A stretch of DNA of 64,000 nucleotides, from assembly GCF_000003815.2 (NCBI RefSeq), contig NC_049987.1, positions 9,133,100-9,197,099 of the forward strand, written 5' to 3'. The DNA comes from Branchiostoma floridae. Its lineage: Eukaryota > Chordata > Leptocardii > Amphioxiformes > Branchiostomatidae. Below the pieces are notes generated by a model. The model saw only the letters and a list, made by a program, of their open reading frames with translations, did no database searches and had not been told where the DNA came from. This document shows positions 12,301-24,900 of this stretch, in pieces. Each line of letters opens with the position of its first letter. Within the stretch, counting starts at the first letter, position 1. Made by a program: the position numbers and the translations under genes.

Positions 12301-15300
12301 GTGACCCAATTTTCACTCATCTCTGGGTCCAGAACCTCGGGGTAATTTTTAGCAAAGAGCTGCATATGGATAATGATATCAGGTGGAAGAACTACAGAAT
12401 AGAATATGTACCATGTCATGTATGTATAATTTGTGAATATTATTCATTTTGTCATGCAACTTGTAGAAAAAAAACAGAATTTGAATTGCCTTCACTTTAA
12501 GACAATATCTGAAATGATATTTTTCCAGAGTAGCCAGCTTGATGTTTTAGGTGTCTATTTTCCAGGTATTGGTTTGCCTAAAGTAGGGCCAATCCCAGCT
12601 TTACCCACTTCTACACTCCAGTTACTGTAACTATGTTGAATAGAATTAAGCACAGGATTTAAAAAACTTTTACACAGAAAAATAAAATGAGGTTCAATGA
12701 ACTATAATAATGTATATACAGATATACACATTGATTCAGTCCATCATATACATGGTCTACATGTACTATAATAAGACATGTGTGTTAGTAAATTGGTAAT
12801 CATATCTACATTGTATTTGATTTTGAAGGTTAGATGAAAAAAAAACTTCTGCAAACACTGTATGGCACGATTATTACAATTACTTATGCAAGTACATGTA
12901 CTACACTTATGTTTTTTGAGTAGAAGGCTTCATATAAGCAAATTGTGCCTTTTGTCTGATACTCACAAATATATGTGAATTAAAAAAAATACACGGAGAG
13001 AAAGAGAAAATAAGGTACTTCTATTAAAAGACATACATTACATGGGTAATCTTAAACTAGCAGTGACCCACATATGTATCAAATCCTGTGTCATGCAATT
13101 CCAAAATCAATTTGCCCGCTGTTCAGATATACAAATGAAAGTTAAACCTAGTATCAACATGCTATCACACAAATGATTGGTGAGTCTCTATTGAAGCTAA
13201 TCTGCCTGAAGCACTGTTTGTTATTCACTGTCTCTAAATCTCAGCATCACTCAACTGTCACACGAGTATCTACAGTAGTGTGTTAAATAACAGTTAAAGT
13301 CTTCCACCCCATCAATCTGATATTTCATAAAACATCTACATGCATATCAACATCTTATGTTGATATTACTGTAAATGTATTTAAGTTTGCGGGGATTTAA
13401 TTTTACGGTAGCGGGAAAAAGGACTTTTGGCGGCGGTTTTAAGTTCACGGTAGCACCATGCACTGTAGTCTCTTACTGTCATGGAAAAATGTTTGCGGTC
13501 ATTTTAAGTTTGCGGTGAAGCGGCCACCGCAAAAACTGCAAACATTAAACCACCGCAAAAGTTTCTGCATTTACAGTACCTCTACAGTAATGTAAAGCAT
13601 AATTTACAACTGCCCTCTGCAAGTTAAAATACAAAGATAAGTCCCTCAAAACACATACCAGGTACTGTATAATAATAAGTTAATTACTTAGTTTTCATAA
13701 TATATACTACCGAAGGCAAGACAAAGTTTAATTCTAATCCTGTTCTTCCTGATATCTAGTCATCAATATCTATTTCATGTTCTGCAATATCATGTAATCA
13801 TTAGACAGGTATTACTGCAATAGTTCTATCAGCATATATAATATTCTCATTTAGTGCTATGGAGAAAATTTATTTTCCAATCAATTCAAGTCAACATTAA
13901 TTTGGAATTATACAGCTTATACCTGTAATGACAATTTGATTTTCATTACTGAAAAATTATCGAAGGGACAGGGAGAATACATGAATACAAATTCAAACTT
14001 TTGCATTTTGTCTTACCTTTTTTTGACACAGATACATCATAGCAGGTCAGCATTTTATGACCCAATTTTTTAAAACTTAAAAATAACTAGAAAGGCCGAT
14101 ATTTGCTTAGGAGCAAATACAGCATATTGCAATCCATCTTCATCCTTGAAAAAATCCCCAAATTCAACAATTTGAAGTAATGTTTGCTCAAAGGGAAAAT
14201 GAAGTACTGTGGGCACTTGTCCTAGACACCTTCATGCCGAATTTTAGGTCATTTGGTTTCAATACAAGGGCATAGAAGTCAAAAATATACATTTTTAGAC
14301 AAAAATGACGGAAAACCCAAAAATAAATAATTTTTGAAGTGATCTATGAAGAAGTTTCAATGGCGTCCTGTGAGCATATGTTCAATGCACCTCTGCACCA
14401 AATTTTAGGTCATTTGGTTTCTATACAAGGGCATAGGAGCAAAAAATATACATTTTTAGTCAAAAATGAACGAAAAACCCCCAAATAACTCATTTTTTAA
14501 GTGATCTATGAAGAAAGTGTTAATGGGACCCTGTGCTCATATGTCCAATGCACCTATGTACCAAATTGCAGGTCATTAGGCTTTCATAGAAGGGTATAGG
14601 AGCCAAAAATATACATTTTTTGTCAAAAATGGCCGAAAAACCCAAAATAACTAATTTTTGAAGTGATCTCTGAAGAAAGTGTTGATGAAGCCCTGTGCTC
14701 ATATATCCAATACACCTATATACCAAATTTCAGGTCACTTAGCCTTCATACAAGGGCACAGGAGCCAAAAATGGCCACTTCTTCAAGTGGCCTATGAAGA
14801 AAGTGTTGATGGGTTCCTGTGCTCATATGTCCAATGCACCTCTGTACCAAATTTCAGGTCATTAGGGTTTAATACCAGGGCACAGTGACCCAAAATATAT
14901 ATATTTTGTCTAAAAATGACCAAAAACCCTAAATATCATAATTTTCAAGGCCTCTATCAAAAAAGTGAAAAAAACGTCTGGGGGTATTTGCTATCCCTAC
15001 CTTCATGCCAAATTTCAGCTCATTTGGCCCAAAAATGAAAAAGTAGAATCCATTTGAAGATTTGACAGGAGAAGGAGAAGAGACCAACAAAAAACAATAT
15101 ATTGCAATCCCATACTATGTATGGATTGCAATATAATTATATGTCTGTTAGTGACTACTTATAAGGGTCAATACAAAAATATTTCGAGGCAGCCAATCAC
15201 TGCATTGTGTATGCCAAAGATTTTATCATTTACCATAAGAGCTTCTGTAGGACACATCATCATCATCATCATCAGTCCCGTAGCTTCTATATGACACTTA

Positions 15301-18300
15301 GAAAAATCAAATTTTAGCCCGTTTTGGCCCAACAACAAGTGAATATATACGATACTAGTACTTTCTTGCCTAATTCTACTTAACATATGTAAATGTCCTC
15401 TCCTAGCGGAGAGGTGAGTAAAAATAAAGTTTTGGCAGACATCTCATCTGTGATCAAGTTTGATGTGTCCTGCCATTGCACTCAGTCAACTGTGATATAG
15501 GATACAGAAGTGGCCATTAGACTTACATGTTGAGTGGAGAGGGACAGATAAGTGGTTGTATAACTTACACATGGCTGATCATCCCAAGGACATGCAACCA
15601 ACGCTTACAATTTACACACACTCATGACATCAGATGACACTGGACTTCTACTCCATTAAACCAGATAGAGTGTCTCATCATATCTTGGTGTGCCAGAGTG
15701 ACTAGTACATTAAGATTACAAACCAATGTGTTTCATGGTGCAGTTATCATACTAGTAAAAGGCTAGTCAGATATGATATCAGACAATGGCATACCCATGG
15801 AACAGATGTGCCATCTTATGACTTCAGTTTATATCTTAGGCCTCGGAAATTCAAATACTGTTTTTCAATATATTTTTAGGATAAGTGGAAAACTAATTTT
15901 GAAAGATTATGACAAAGTTTATTAAGTATGCTATAGTCATAGAAATAATTGAGTCAATGGATGTGACCCAATCTCATCTATGTTTGTATGTAAAGTTATA
16001 GAACATGGTGCATGCCAATTAACAGTAGTTACTCATGCAACTGGATATGATTTGAATTTGATAAATCAAATACATTTAAAAATACAATACTTCCAGCCAA
16101 ATTTTTCCCTCAGATAAACTCATTATAGATGCAATCCTAATTAGATGATTCTATCTTTAGTCAACAGCAATTTTCAGCAAGAACCACCAATACAATTGTT
16201 CACATTTGTATGTACACATTTTTGTTTATACCACATTGAATTGCACCTGGCTTATTACCTTAGCTTTCTGATTTTCAAGAATAATTGAACTGTAGGATAG
16301 CAGACAGGCTAGATTTATGGTCCTGAATCTGACCTAAAAAGATGATAAATTTCACAAATCGAAAGGTAGGCTGCTAGTACATGAATCTGTCAGAGAGGCT
16401 GTCAGTGAAAGTATCTATTATTGCAAATGTCTACATAAGTAGATCACTGGGCCAGCCAAGGGTCTATCCATGGCCGCTACAAAGTGTTCAGGAACAAAAT
16501 GCAAATTGCAATTGGGCATGTTGTTGAAAGGATAGCCAAAAAGGCAAAGTGCAGATGGGAGGGTTTAGATCATTTGTCACTCATATAGAATGCAACTTTT
16601 ATAAGTTTGAAATTTAAAGGTTGAAGATCCAATAGCCCTGTTGACACCTTACATTCTAAGGTTGTGAACTTCTAGAAATAGTTCTATCTAAATCTCCATT
16701 AGATACATCCATTTAGTTATCTCAACTTCAAGTGAGTTAAGCGAGGAGGTTTGCATTAAAAAAAAAGGATATAACATTGGGTCCAGTTAAGATTTGAAAT
16801 CAGGACCTTGAGATCTTTACATTTGCAAGTATACAAAAGTAACGTGTTCTGCACTGGTGTTCCAGTGCTGAATCAATGGGTCGAATCGGCCTCAGCACTG
16901 GTTTTCCAGTGCTGAAGAAACGTGCTGAGGGGCCTTGTTGCAGTGCTGAAGCTCCCTCAGCACTGGAATTCCAGTGCTGAACCCAATGCGAGCACTGGAT
17001 TTCCAGTGCTGAACTTCTCTGAGCACTGGTTCTCCAGTGCTGAACTGCCGTCAGCACTCGGGTACCAGTGCTGAACTCGCGGCGGAGAGGAGGCGAGCCA
17101 ATTCAAAGGTTATTCAGCACTGGTTACCCAGTGCTGAAACCGCTGTCGGCACTGGAACCGAGTGCTGATATACAAAAGTAACGTGTTCCGCACTGGATTT
17201 ACCAGTGCTCGGGAACTTTTCAGCACTGGAACACCAGTGCTGTAAAAACTTGAGCTCTGGGCTTCCAGTGCGGACGTTTATAAAGCACTGGAACGTTCCA
17301 GTGCTGAACGTAATATAGCATGCGCCCACACGGCTGTCTAAGTTCTTTCCTTTAGACTTAGATATATCTATGTCTTTTTAGTCAGAGGTAGACAACTAAC
17401 AGTTGGTCTATCTATGTGGTAAAGAGATCGCTTTTTTTTTTTTTACAAAGAATAGGTAGTTACAGGTGGACGACACATTTTGCTTCTGCGACAAAGTAGC
17501 ATCATTTAAAAAACAATAGGTAGTCAGAGGTAGACAACTCATAGGTGCTCTATATGTGTGGTAAAGAGATTGCTTTTTTTTTTTTTACAAAGAATTAGTA
17601 GTTAACGTTACAGTCGTGTCGCTACTTTAGAGTCGGTGGCTTAGGCACTCGGTTTCCAGTGCGGAATATTTGTGAGCACTGGAATTCCAGAGCTGAAACG
17701 TCCTCAGCACTGGAAATCCAGTGCTGGTTGTAGTCTCAGCACTCGGTTTCCAGTGCTGACAGGAGGGCTTCCAGTGCTGAAGCTGCCTCAGCACTGGATT
17801 TCCAGTGCTGACGCCGGCTGAGCACTGGACTTCCAGTGCTGACGACCACTTCAGCACTGGTGTTCCAATGCTGACAGAGGAGACCGTTACTTTTGTATAT
17901 TTGCTTTACCTTTGACACATTACCCTAGAATTCCTGTTACCTCACATGCATTCTGATCTCAAGTCTCATGCATCAAGCTTTTTCAACCTCCTTGCATGCA
18001 TCAAGTCTCTGTGACTAGTGTGAGGGCTTATAGACTCTAGCAGTAGTAAGGTAGCCATAAAAAGTCTGACATAATGATAAGCCAATTATTTGCCAACTAT
18101 CAAAAATATAGAATTATAGAGCCCACACTCTTATCATGTGATGAGCATATGATTGTGTAGGTGGGGACTAGGGATTAAGGAGGGGGAGGGGGGCGTGGTA
18201 GTCTACCTTCATCTCTTTGATTGCCCTCCAGCCGTCTTCGACAGTCTTGATGTCTTCATACTCCGTCCTATCAGGCAGCAACAGCTGGTTCAGCAACTGC

Positions 18301-18338
18301 AACTCCCCACGCTTGTATCGAATTGCCTGTAAGGACAT
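6340..18338 (-). CDS. MRI1: methylthioribose-1-phosphate isomerase
   Basis: Complete six-exon gene on the minus strand: 18338-18207, 9497-9262, 8624-8455, 7873-7697, 7269-7045 and 6476-6340 (TAG at 6342-6340). The 1077 coding bases give 358 aa (human MRI1 is 369). The enzyme converts 5-methylthioribose-1-phosphate to methylthioribulose-1-phosphate in the cytosolic methionine salvage pathway. Conserved motifs read in order: VRGAPAIAN (45-53), [23 protein letters not shown] with Cys165, [15 protein letters not shown] (196-210), [17 protein letters not shown] with catalytic Asp245, and the C-terminal [20 protein letters not shown]. Cys165 and Asp245 both sit three residues before human Cys168 and Asp248. 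The start MSLQAIRY matches the family N terminus. Exon 3 must use the first of two nearby acceptors (before 8624), because the second gives an immediate stop. The gene is head to head with tomosyn. Confidence 0.96.
6477..9261 (-). other. MRI1 introns 2-5
   Basis: The introns are 9261-8625, 8454-7874, 7696-7270 and 7044-6477. I see no embedded gene. In intron 2, about 8815-8945, a stretch beginning TTGGACAACTTTG is tandemly duplicated with a period near 70. In intron 3 the words GTCAGCCAATCAGA occur twice at 8004-8034. Confidence 0.6.
10138..10345. mobile_element. foldback / MITE-like inverted repeat
   Basis: The arms GAGGTGTATATGGTGTCATAACGCCTGG... and its inverted copy around 10250-10305 (AAGGACCAGGCGTTATGACACC) flank a short centre around GAGTGAGCGAAGTGAACGAG. 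The sequence can form a hairpin with arms of roughly 70 bp. Confidence 0.75.
10633..10776. repeat. nested GC-rich palindrome (CACCGGTGCCGGTG core)
   Basis: Left arm from TGTATCGCTCCTTCTGATTGG; right arm CCAATCAGAAGGGCGATACA. Between them the block ATCGACACyGGnrCCGGTGT recurs three or four times in both orientations. Each arm itself contains smaller palindromes (CACCGGTG). Confidence 0.75.
12041..12268. other. GC-rich patch in MRI1 intron 1, function unknown
   Basis: This patch is richer in G+C and CpG than its flanks (for example TTGGCGTACACGTCGCGACC). It has an open + strand frame of about 75 codons that matches nothing I know and has no convincing splice sites. It could be a regulatory element or an old insertion. 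Confidence 0.25.
13367..13578 (+). mobile_element. 212-bp MITE, copy 1
   Basis: The ends TACTGTAAATG...CATTTACAGTA are inverted repeats. The inside has repeated TT(T/C)GCGG and CCGC(A/G)AA words in both orientations. It has the same length and layout as the copy at 29093-29304. Confidence 0.85.
14085..15136 (+). mobile_element. non-autonomous element with 162-bp internal tandem repeats, copy 1
   Basis: It begins AACTAGAAAGGCCGATATTT and ends in a hairpin (15096-15136: ATTGCAATCC...GGATTGCAAT). The same ATATTGCAATCCAT word sits near the left end (about 14124). Inside, AGGTCATTTGGTT-type words recur at about 14246, 14407, 14570, 14732 and 14856. No protein is encoded. A second copy is at 32045-33751. 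Confidence 0.8.
16825..17904. mobile_element. palindrome array with inverted TATACAAAAGTAACG ends
   Basis: About 20 copies of a 22-25 bp palindrome of the form CAGCACTGG-(4-6 nt)-CCAGTGCTG recur every 29-35 bp, in blocks at 16850-17160, 17188-17310 and 17641-17875. TATACAAAAGTAACG occurs at 16830-16844 and 17169-17183, and inverted at 17885-17899, bounding the array. The middle (17381-17605) holds two direct copies, 142 bp apart, of a unit starting GTCAGAGGTAGACAACT and including a T run. No protein is encoded; apparent frames merely translate the repeats. Confidence 0.85.
17381..17605 (+). repeat. two direct repeats (142 bp apart) in the centre of the palindrome array
   Basis: GTCAGAGGTAGACAACT starts at 17381 and 17523. 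Both copies continue through a GTGGTAAAGAGAT(C/T)GC word, a run of 12-13 T, and ACAAAGAAT(A/T). Confidence 0.85.
18207..18338 (-). CDS. MRI1: MRI1 exon 1 (residues 1-44)
   Basis: ATG at 18338-18336, then 44 codons ending GAGATGAAG before the donor GTAGAC at 18206. It joins in phase 0 to VRGAPAIA at 9497. It stands 8.7 kb from the rest of the gene and is easy to miss. Confidence 0.94.
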
Positions 18339-18844
18339 TTCCCTGACGAATGAAGGGCGAATGCTCCAAAGATTAGATATGTACTATCTCGTGGGAGCAA
18401 ACTTTCCGCGTGGGAACGGAAACGGGCTAACCTTTGACCTAATAAAAACACTGACATTTCATCTCGCGAGATTTCACGCGACATCCGGGAGATTTACCCA
18501 GGGTCCCATGCGGATTTCCTTCCAGCTTGCTTTGGGGGCCATCCATTTTTTACGATATAGGATGTTTGTTGTTGAATATGAACAATTCGTTGCAACTCAC
18601 AATGTTTTAATGTAAATATAGATATTGTTTATTACAAATCGGAAGGTTTGGCATGTATCTGATCATTTCGAGGTCATGAATCTATGAAATGGATCACATA
18701 TCAGCATACCTGTCTGTGAGTAATGGTTCTCCCCTTATTTTCATTCTGGATGCTGAGGTGAACCTCAACATGGACGGGCTATGCTGCAGAAAACACCACT
18801 GATTCGTGTGTTTTCCTCTAACTTCTCGCGGACGAAACGTCAAC
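18339..18844. promoter_or_regulatory. shared bidirectional promoter region of MRI1 and tomosyn
   Basis: The start codons of MRI1 (-) and tomosyn (+) are 506 bp apart and face away from each other. The interval has several CpG near each gene and no TATA box at a sensible distance. A perfect TCTCGCGAGA palindrome lies at 18462-18471. Transcription start sites cannot be fixed from sequence. No in-frame ATG precedes the tomosyn ATG at 18845. Confidence 0.7.
18462..18471. promoter_or_regulatory. TCTCGCGAGA palindrome (BANP-type promoter element)
   Basis: This exact 10-base palindrome lies 124 bp upstream of the MRI1 start codon and 374 bp upstream of the tomosyn start codon. The motif is an established activator site in mammalian CpG-island promoters, bound by BANP. 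Its use here is inferred. Confidence 0.6.
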
Positions 18845-18964
18845 ATGAAGAAGTTCAACTTCAAGAAGGTTTTGGATGGGCTGACATCCTCTTCCGCCCC
18901 ACCGGCCAAGCCCGAAACGGAGATCACCGAGACCTTGGGTAGCGAGCATTTCCAAGTTAGCAAG
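18845..18964 (+). CDS. STXBP5: tomosyn exon 1 (residues 1-40)
   Basis: ATG at 18845, then 40 codons to QVSK before the donor GTAGGC. Phase 0. The first in-frame ATG; only a GTG lies upstream in the open frame. Confidence 0.93.
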
Positions 18965-21900
18965 GTAGGCGGTGCTCTGTGCAGGTTGGCTAGGTGGGAT
19001 TTTTCTTGCATCGAAAAAATAAATATTGCAGATTTCATCTATTCTCTGTAAGGTCGCTTCTAGATATTACATGCTATTTTCCCAACAGACCGTCCGACAT
19101 GGCTTCCCGTACCAGCCCACCGCCATGGCGTACGATCCCGTCCAACACATCCTGGCGATCGGTTGCAAGTCTGGTTCTATTCGGCTGTATCCTTCGCCTG
19201 CCCCCGAGAGCGGCCCCTCAGTCGCCCGCGAGGTAGATAACTAGGTTTACGGGACGTGGGATGCGGGGAATGATCGGGTGGGAAGAAGCTCACTGTACAG
19301 GTGCACTAAGTCAATTCTGGGGATCCCCCTTTTTCCTTTCATAAGGTGTGAAAAAGGGGAGGGGCCCATATTTGCAATGGACCGGGAGATGTTTAAAAAC
19401 CAAACCAATTCATTTCAATAACAAGGCCCCCCCGATGGTTAGCGCTGGCATTCAGCGACGTGACTCTCTGATAACAGTCCAATCTGGCGGAATAAATAGC
19501 CATTGACTAAGGCTTTTGAGACATATGTATATGTCTCTGATATTTGTAGAGGCCCGGAATAGGGTTTCCCCTTGTATTCCTACCTTGCTGTATATTAGAT
19601 TTATCATTGCACCAGGAACACACATCTCCTCTTGTTTGTAATATCACAGGTGTGCTACTGATTGTTTTTTAGCATTGTGGAAATTTTTTATAGAGGAAAA
19701 CAGCAACAATATCAGATTCTGCCAATGGAGGGATCAGCTATGACTCAATGTAGGGCGCATATGATTAGAGATGTTTGGTGCCGCCGGATCGGTAGTTTGG
19801 TAGCATAATGAAGGCAGGCTCATGAATACAGTGTGCAGAATAAGCCACAATACACTTTGCTGGCAAAGGATTCAGGTCTTCAATGTAGTTAGCCTCCTCT
19901 CTCATTACATTACACAAAGGCAGGGGTCAGCTCTGAGCACAAGTGCATTTATGTGATTGTATTTTTCATGGAGGTGGTTAGGAATGCACGCGGGTGGCAA
20001 CATTAACGTGATTGCGGAGAGGAAGGGGGGGTCGAGTCCCTCCCATGATCTGTCGTTGTCATGCTAATTGTTTTTGGGGACTCCAGCGTCGTTAACCTTC
20101 CTCCAGTTGGCCTTTAATTTGGTGACCCGTGGTGTTGGAGTGTGGTTGCATAAATTGGTGGCATTGATGACATCATGTTGGACAGCTCAGGTGCAAATGG
20201 TCTCGCCTCCAGCAGGAGACCCATCAAACTACCATCCAGAACCACGCTGGGCAGACATGCAGGGGACACAAAGTACTTCATAACCTAATTTTCAACCCGG
20301 AGGAAAAACTGTAATGTAGCCCCCTTTAATTGAAATGCTACCTCGTATGATAACATCACTAATAGATTCGAATCCAATATCTAATTTGTAATTCTTCCAA
20401 GTAATCCAGAGTTATGGGCCAATACATTTTGCAGCATTCTATTTCAGATAAAAGATTATTTTTCACATTGACTATTAAGCTCTAATTTTTCCTATATTGA
20501 TCAGTTAAATGTCCACGTAGTCCATTCAGTCCGTAGATCGTAGTAATTATTTATGTCCAATCAGATTAAGGCACTGGGTTACTTGCGTATGGTCACCAGT
20601 CTGAACTGCACCAAAGCAGTCTCTGCTTTATGTACTTACATTATGTACTGACTTTGTGTTTGTTGTTATGAATAAGCAATTACATCTGTATTAGTATGTG
20701 GTAGGAATAAGTAACTTTTGCACAACAAACTGGATAATTTCTAGCACAATTTGGAATAAAGAAGAGAAGGCTGTATGAGGGATGGTACTACTTTGGTAGT
20801 TGCTGAAATTTTTTTGGGTTAGTATATCCCCATTTTTATTGCCATTTTAAAATCTCCTATTTCTTGCCATGTTACGCAGAAGGGCAGCAATACTGGCTAT
20901 ACAATTAGATGCAGATAAAGAAATTATATATTAGTACATTGTCCTTTCTTCATTTTTATTTCTGATGCAAAAAATAAATTGCAAAATTTGTTCATTGTTT
21001 CAACTTCCCTTAGAATGTCTTTCAGCAAACAAAGTATTGACATGAGGGCTATTGCAATCTTAGCATAAATGATTCAGATGGTAAGTTCATTATACAAACG
21101 TTGTTGTCTCGATTATGTAACAGTGATTTTGATTTGAAAAATGTTGTTATGCACTTGTAATGGATAACAGTACAATGACACTAGTAATAATGTACTTAGT
21201 ATTAGATCAACATACATGTATATCATATGCCACATCATACCTGAAATATACTAGCCTTCCTTCTTTGACTGGGTTGCCAATGTGTTCTAAATGGAAAAAA
21301 AGGCTATGGAATGATTTTTCTTTTTTCCTTTTGTATATTGCCTAATATGTATACCTGCCTAAGTGCTTTAGCCTTTAGTCCAATATNNNNNNNNNNNNNN
21401 NNNNNNNNNNNNNNNNNNNNNNNNNNNNNNNNNNNNNNNNNNNNNNNNNNNNNNNNNNNNNNNNNNNNNNNNNNNNNNNNNNNNNNTACCCCAATTATTG
21501 ATATGATAATCCACAATTAAGTAGCTATAATGAATGGTATTCCTTTCATGTTATTGTTATTGAATATTATGTCAGGCCAAATAATCTATTGCTACTACAA
21601 AACAAGAAATGTTGGTAGGTTTTATCCATGAAGTGATGTGTATGATTCAGTGGTAAAATGACCATGTGAATCCATGTAGTTCCTTATACCAGATAAGTGC
21701 ATTTTGTGAAATGAGGGTGAACACAAAACCACATGTTACCATTGGCAGGAGGCCATTTTTGTCTTGTATGTATCTAAGAACACAGCTGCATTTAGAGATG
21801 TCCTGTTGGCACAGCTTGGACACAAAATAGAGAAAAGCTGTAAAATGGTACAAGATTGTTTGGGTCAATTTCAGCTGTTTTGATCCTAAACATTGTTTAC

Positions 21901-24900
21901 AACAGAGAAGGACATCATATTAAAGGGTTGCAATCGAATTCAGGTGGTTTTCAGTACGAGAGTTTGTCGTCTGAAGACTGATTACTTCAGTCCCTATTGT
22001 AGAGATCAGCACATATAAAATAGATTTGTAACTACAAATGTTCTGTCTTAATGCCTTCGTCAGTGTTTGTAAAGCATTTAGATTCAAATTTATAAAATGG
22101 TATTGTTTAAGGCAGGGCTATTAGCTAGGGGTACACTTAAGCCTGTTAGTTCTTCAGTCGGACTTTTGTGCCTCCATCCTTTTGACCATTGTTTTTAAAT
22201 GGTTATCAATCAGTGGTGCTCCCCATAGACGTTGACTTTGGACCATTCTTCATATTCTCTTAAGAAAGGAAAGCTCAACACAGCAGCCTTCTCCTGAAGT
22301 ACAATCGCATGATGAATAATTTACAAGTAGCAAATGTTCTGAGGCACCTGTATAGAGCAAAGCTTGCCAACATTGGGGCAACGATGCAGATAGTGTACGG
22401 GACCAAATTGTTTTTGTTCGAACACCGTGTAATATCAAGAGTGTTGAACATGAAAAGATGGTAAAGTGGTCGACTTCATACCGAGGACAAGGCATGATGA
22501 CGCTTTTCCATAGCTGTGTGCCATGCGGCTTTGCTACGGCTTGTGTATTCAGCTTAACACACTGGGTCATCCCTATGTAGTGCACCCTTATCGCTAAGTG
22601 TGTTGGGTTCTTTTACGTGAAGAGGTTTGGCACCAAAAGCGCTGTCTGTAAGGCCCCATCTGATGATGTATGTGACTCTTTTCTAGACGTGTCGAGACCT
22701 GGGCATGAACTCGGGCTGCAGGTTCCATAGTGGACATGTGTTGGTGGTAGATTTGGGGTATGATGTAATAAGTTACATCATGAGAAGGTTGTATTGGTAT
22801 AATAATCTGCCAAGTAGTTAGAGAAACTATATCTATATGGGTTTGAAGTGCCACCTGCATAAATTATGCAGGTACAATTGGAGCTGTGCAGGTATTTCTG
22901 CTGTCTACCTGCACCTAACCTGTACTGATCCATGTACTGGGTTTTATACATAAATGTTCTATGATGTAGGTGCATGTGGATTGTTATTAGCTGTATTGAC
23001 TGTTACTATCTTTTAAGTATAAGATCAAAAATAGCAATGGTTTTTCAACAATTCTAATATGATCCATACTTCCTAAGTTCAGAGTGTTGCAGGTAAAATT
23101 TGTCCGGTGCAGGTAATTTTAAATGTTACCTGCACCAGTGCAGGTATGCAGAAAAAAGTATTTCGACCCCAGGTCTATTTCCTTACAAGTTATTTTGCTT
23201 CATTTTATGTCAAATTAGATACATGACTTTAAAAGGAAATAAACATACATTAATTTATCAACTTCAAGTAAAGCCATTCATATGCAATTGTTCACAAGTT
23301 TCTGATTTTTTTTTTCACAAAACGCAAACAGGCTTTGTTTCATATCTGTAGTGTAGCAGTTCATTTGCAACTTTTGTTGACTTTCTTATTTGGTTATCAG
23401 CATGTATGATATGTATCTGTAGAAATACACAACAAACAGTACAAAGGTCATGGCCTGGTACCTGCTTGCTATTTTTAGCTCTTATTGGCAAGAATGAAAT
23501 AGTTTTCGTTTTCTCTTATACTTCATATTCTTAAGTATGACACTGGTAGAAAAACTTCACAGGTATGGAAACAAAACGAGAGTTGTCAGTGTACGTTTCT
23601 GTCATTATGCCATTGGAATTGAATTTAAAAACAAAACAAAAGGTGCATCAATGATTGTGGTGCGATGTAATGTTCTCACACAGGTGTACCTTATCAAGTT
23701 GAGTGAAAGGTTGGGTATTTACAAGATAAACAGCAGCAGAAGTAGTGTCAATACCTGACACTTCAGATTATACACCGCCGGTGACCTTTGACCTTCTGTC
23801 TGACCTGAACTTCAGGGTCAGTGTGTATGTGTATGTGTTCTCACCTGTTGTGTGTGATGTAAGCAGAACACAGCCACAGGATTGGTTAATTCATTGTGAG
23901 GCCATGTTTGTATGTGTGTACTTCCCAAGCCATTTCCAAGAAATATTTTGTATTTTATACGAATTGAGAAAATAGACAGGTACATGTACATGTACATACA
24001 AATGTACTATCATGCAACTGTACTATGTAATGCAACATAACTGCATCATTGTATTTGTAGTGTGGAAATTTTCATTGTAGACTTGTGGCTTTATCGTTAT
24101 ATATTTTTGGACACATTGTAAATACATGTTGGATTCCTGGCTTGACACTGTACCTTTGGGACAGGCATTTAACTTTAAGTACTTAACAGTTAACACCTGG
24201 GTGTAAAATTAAAGTGGGTGCCTGAAAAACTGAGGGAGGAGAGGGATGCCTTCCAATGCCATGCCCTAGACACAATGGACAACACCAGCTGTATGGCCAA
24301 TACTTAGCCTGATTAAATCTCACTTATAGCAGCCTGCCCAACATCCACCTGCCTACTAGTGGGGAGGGGCCAGTTACAGCCCCGGACAGCAGAGTTTGTG
24401 TTACACAGACTAGCCAATACAGGACTACCTTTGCCTTTTCAATACAAACATAAATAGACGTGGAAAGCGTGATATGTAAGTGGCCATCAAATTGACCTAT
24501 ATACATATTACTGTTTTCCAGGAAACTTGTCATTTCTAAGATGAATTACTGTTCACACCTGTGTGTGTGACGTACTTTGGTCAAAGAACCTTTGTTGTAT
24601 AAACATCCAGCTGTGCCAGACGAAGTGACAGTAAAATATGATGTCATTTGTTATGGCTTGAGTAGCATTGAATGGGAGAATGGCTGGGCTGGAGGACATG
24701 AATTTTGAGAGGTCACGAGTCTAATTCTTGCCATTTCTGGTGAGACGTTGTGTCCTTGGAAAGGCACTTAACACAACTTTCTTCACTCCACCCAGGTGTA
24801 AAATGGGTACTTGAAGGTACATGTACATGTAGAAGGCAGTAGTGCCTTAAACACATTGAATATGAACCCACTGCCACTGTAGCCTCAAAAAGGCTTTTGG

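Larger units (their letters stand above)
9498..18206 (-). other. MRI1 intron 1 (8.7 kb), mainly repeats
   Basis: No exon of a second gene is recognisable. It contains, from low to high coordinates: a foldback composite (about 10138-10872), a GC-rich patch (12041-12268), a 212-bp MITE (13367-13578), a long element with 162-bp internal repeats (14085-15136), and a palindrome array (16825-17904). The other stretches (9.5-10.1, 10.9-12.0, 12.3-13.3, 15.15-16.8 and 17.9-18.2 kb) are AT-rich single-copy-looking intron with nothing I can name. Confidence 0.7.

Noticed and set aside
16825-17904. Regularly spaced repeats resembling a CRISPR array
   Set aside because: The repeated unit is a palindrome with very short variable loops and spacers, it lies in an animal intron, and no cas genes are present.
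16800-17918. Several minus-strand open frames of 60-85 codons over the palindrome array
   Set aside because: They merely translate the palindrome repeat (STG.PVLR, SALE..A-type repeats) in different frames.
19187-19232. Longer version of tomosyn exon 2 ending at the GTAGAT donor
   Set aside because: It would put exon 3 in a frame that reaches a stop codon within the exon; the donor at 19187 restores the conserved LFGRPG join.
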